Shown: positions 62,309-64,000 of the stretch, piece after piece | Layout: every line of letters starts with the position of its first letter | Numbering within the stretch: the stretch's first letter is position 1 | Origin: Paraclostridium tenue | GTDB lineage: Bacteria; Bacillota; Clostridia; Peptostreptococcales; Peptostreptococcaceae | Length of the DNA: 64,000 nt | Direction: 5' to 3' | Assembly: GCF_039521565.1 (NCBI RefSeq) | Contig: NZ_BAAACP010000002.1 | Span: forward strand, 248,001-312,000 | The notes under the pieces: generated by a model | Databases searched by the model: none | The model's input: the letters and a program-made list of their open reading frames with translations, nothing else | What the model was told of the DNA's origin: nothing | Made by a program: the position numbers and the translations under genes

Positions 62309-64000
62309 TTAAATTTCCCATCTATCTAAAAATAAACTTGCTAGTTCTTTAGATCTTTTTATTATAATATCTTTATCCCATACTTCAATTTCACTATTTC
62401 CAATTTCTGTTGTCATTGGTATCCCACTTAATTTATATATTTCTTTTTTTTGCTTAAAAGATGAATTTCTTATACCTGAATTATTAGGAGTAGACATCAA
62501 AGTTAAATTTCCTATATAGTATATATAATTTTCTATATCTTCTCCACTTTCGATTTTCCACTCTTCAGTAACTGTTTTTGGTACTACGTGTTCTAAATTA
62601 ACAACTGTAACATCTGACTTTACAATTATTTCAGGATATTTAATTTTCATAATCTCACTTAAAATTACTCTTAAAGTTGATGATTTTTTATTAAAAGATT
62701 TTGTTAAAACTTCCATAACATCTTTATCACTAGCTATTACACTTTTTATTTCATTTAATATATCATCTTTTTGCAAATGTTCTGTTGTTATTTTTTTTGC
62801 TAAATTTGGGTAAAAATTATTAAAAAATTGTGCACTTTGTCCTAATACAGTTTTGTTTCTTAGCATAAGGCTTTCAATTCTTTTTAATACATCTTTTATA
62901 TCATCAATATTATATCTACCTAAAACCATTGAAAAAATTACCGGTATATAAGATGTAATCTGTTGATTATTAAGTATGTCTATTGAGTTTTTCATTTCAC
63001 TAATTGTTGTTGCACTTATATCTCTCTCGTTAAAGATGTCATCATTTGTAGTATTTCTGCAAAATGAATACCATCTAGAAGCATCTAAAAAATTATCTAT
63101 AAATGTTTTAGTTGATTTGCTATCCTTCATATTTGACCTATTAATTTTATCAAATGCTTCTGAATCTTTTATTTTACCATTATATACATTTGCAAAATAT
63201 GTGACAAATTGGTCCTTTGGTAATCCTGCTAAATTCTCTTCTATATCGACCCATTTGGGCTTTACCTCTATGTCACCTAATATTGTGACACACTCATTTT
63301 TTATTATATAAAATACATCTAAATCTTTTCCCGTTGTATTTAATGTATTAAACATTCTTTCTGCTATAGATTTATTCTTAGTCTTTAATTCTACAATAAT
63401 AAATCCACTAATCAAAGAATTGACTATTTCGTCTAAACAATCTGATTTTTCCTCTATAGTCATATAACTCTCAATAAATTTATTTATATTTTGCTTAAAA
63501 TATGTATATGTGTTTATTAAGTTTATTTTAGTTTCATTTTTTAGGTCTTCAATATCCTCACAATCAATTCCATTTATTATATATGTTTCAAAAAAGTTAT
63601 TAAGATCATCACTATCAAATTTTATTGTAATATTTTTATTTCCTTTATTACTTCCAAATCTAGCTTTTTTTACCACATATTCTTCTTTTATCTCATTATG
63701 TGCAGTCTTAAAATCCTCTATTTTAGTTTGTTGATAAAAATCATTATAAACATTCGCTAATGCACATAATAATATTACTGATGTAATAGTTCTTTGTTGG
63801 CCATCGTATATATATGAACTTTTAGTTTTCTCTTCGTTATATAACGTAAAAAAATTTAATATATGTTGTTCCTCTTCTTTATTTAATACATTTATTAGAT
63901 CATTCCAAAACCTTGAAATTTCGTCATGACTCCAAACATAGGGTCTTTGTGAAAATGGTATGTTTAAATTAGATTTACTATCACTTAGCCTCAAATAATC
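62309..64000 (-). CDS. DUF262/DUF1524 protein, SspE/GmrSD-like modification-dependent nuclease (5' end outside window)
   Basis: The frame stays open through the right edge (DYLRLSDSK... before the first possible TTG), so about 20-30 N-terminal residues are missing. The DUF262 domain has IPFSQRPYVW and the DGQQR motif (in YIYDGQQRTI) used for nucleotide hydrolysis. The C-terminal DUF1524 His-Me finger has LEHVVPKTVTEEW and IGNLTLM...N...SFKQKK. The same two-domain layout is found in SspE, the phosphorothioate-sensing nickase of Ssp systems, and in type IV GmrSD enzymes. Convergent with dndCDE, so it is the likely restriction partner. Confidence 0.88.
   Translation of the reverse strand, partial: DYLRLSDSKSNLNIPFSQRPYVWSHDEISRFWNDLINVLNKEEEQHILNFFTLYNEEKTKSSYIYDGQQRTITSVILLCALANVYNDFYQQTKIEDFKTAHNEIKEEYVVKKARFGSNKGNKNITIKFDSDDLNNFFETYIINGIDCEDIEDLKNETKINLINTYTYFKQNINKFIESYMTIEEKSDCLDEIVNSLISGFIIVELKTKNKSIAERMFNTLNTTGKDLDVFYIIKNECVTILGDIEVKPKWVDIEENLAGLPKDQFVTYFANVYNGKIKDSEAFDKINRSNMKDSKSTKTFIDNFLDASRWYSFCRNTTNDDIFNERDISATTISEMKNSIDILNNQQITSYIPVIFSMVLGRYNIDDIKDVLKRIESLMLRNKTVLGQSAQFFNNFYPNLAKKITTEHLQKDDILNEIKSVIASDKDVMEVLTKSFNKKSSTLRVILSEIMKIKYPEIIVKSDVTVVNLEHVVPKTVTEEWKIESGEDIENYIYYIGNLTLMSTPNNSGIRNSSFKQKKEIYKLSGIPMTTEIGNSEIEVWDKDIIIKRSKELASLFLDRWEI

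Noticed and set aside
62976..63311. Plus-strand frame of 111 codons opposite the DUF262 gene
   Set aside because: No SD and lies across conserved parts of the DUF262/DUF1524 protein; an antisense shadow.

Overview
The window is low-GC (well under 30 percent by eye) DNA from a spore-forming, strictly fermentative Firmicute. The best fit is the Peptostreptococcaceae (relatives of Clostridioides, Paraclostridium or Romboutsia). The reasons are a CspC-type germination pseudoprotease with the same catalytic substitutions as C. difficile CspC, [FeFe] hydrogenase with its HydEFG maturases, pyruvate formate-lyase, CotH, a c-di-AMP (BusR-type) regulator, and strong AGGAGG ribosome sites throughout. 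The species is inference; the gene content is read directly.

Layout. 1-2.0 kb: edge of a membrane protein gene, a TSCPD-domain protein, a small acidic protein and a TauE/SafE exporter. 2.1-5.5 kb: two tandem Csp-family subtilisin pseudoproteases. 5.65-6.1 kb: a Staygreen-family protein. 6.2-11.8 kb: hydF, hydG, hydE and a short [FeFe] hydrogenase, then a tiny BFD-type [2Fe-2S] protein. 12-15.4 kb: DUF4397 protein, a hypothetical protein, a nitrilase-family amidohydrolase and a cupin. 14.5-17.1 kb: a BusR-like c-di-AMP repressor facing a BCCT betaine/carnitine transporter whose promoter carries repeated operator-like boxes. 17.4-24.6 kb: a sialic-acid island (nanE, nanA, Na+ symporter, YhcH, sialate O-acetylesterase, ROK kinase, RpiR regulator, exported PIG-L deacetylase). 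24.8-32.4 kb: a six-gene operon (VTC, DUF4956, CotH kinase, membrane-anchored glycosidase-like protein, HEAT protein, processive GT2) that looks like an uncharacterised surface-polymer machine. 32.6-38 kb: EFR1 flavodoxin/ferredoxin, a previously unlisted 48-residue hydrophobic peptide gene, a CBS-domain membrane transporter, and a P-type cation ATPase controlled by a yybP-ykoY manganese riboswitch. 38.0-43.5 kb: a DUF2238-like membrane protein, a GC-rich structured element, and the fructose operon (fruK, fruA) with its PRD regulator. 43.7-49.1 kb: AI-2E family permease, TetR regulator and an RND pump with a TetR-type operator. 49.3-56.8 kb: pflB, a CstA pyruvate/peptide transporter, a FUSC protein, a YHYH repeat protein and a small hypothetical. 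57.1-64 kb: a YkgJ-type cysteine-cluster protein, then a DNA phosphorothioation island, dndC-dndD-dndE, convergent with a DUF262/DUF1524 (SspE/GmrSD-like) nuclease cut by the right edge.

How parts work together. The central fermentation genes (hydrogenase plus maturases, pflB plus CstA) handle pyruvate and electron disposal. The nan island converts host sialic acids to N-acetylglucosamine-6-phosphate under a promoter that has a cre-like site in its spacer. DndCDE would write phosphorothioate marks on the host DNA, and the DUF262/DUF1524 protein is placed to act as the mark-sensing effector. A short reverse-strand relic of what looks like an FtsX-type permease just before dndC, and two related GC-rich hairpins nearby, mark a likely insertion boundary.
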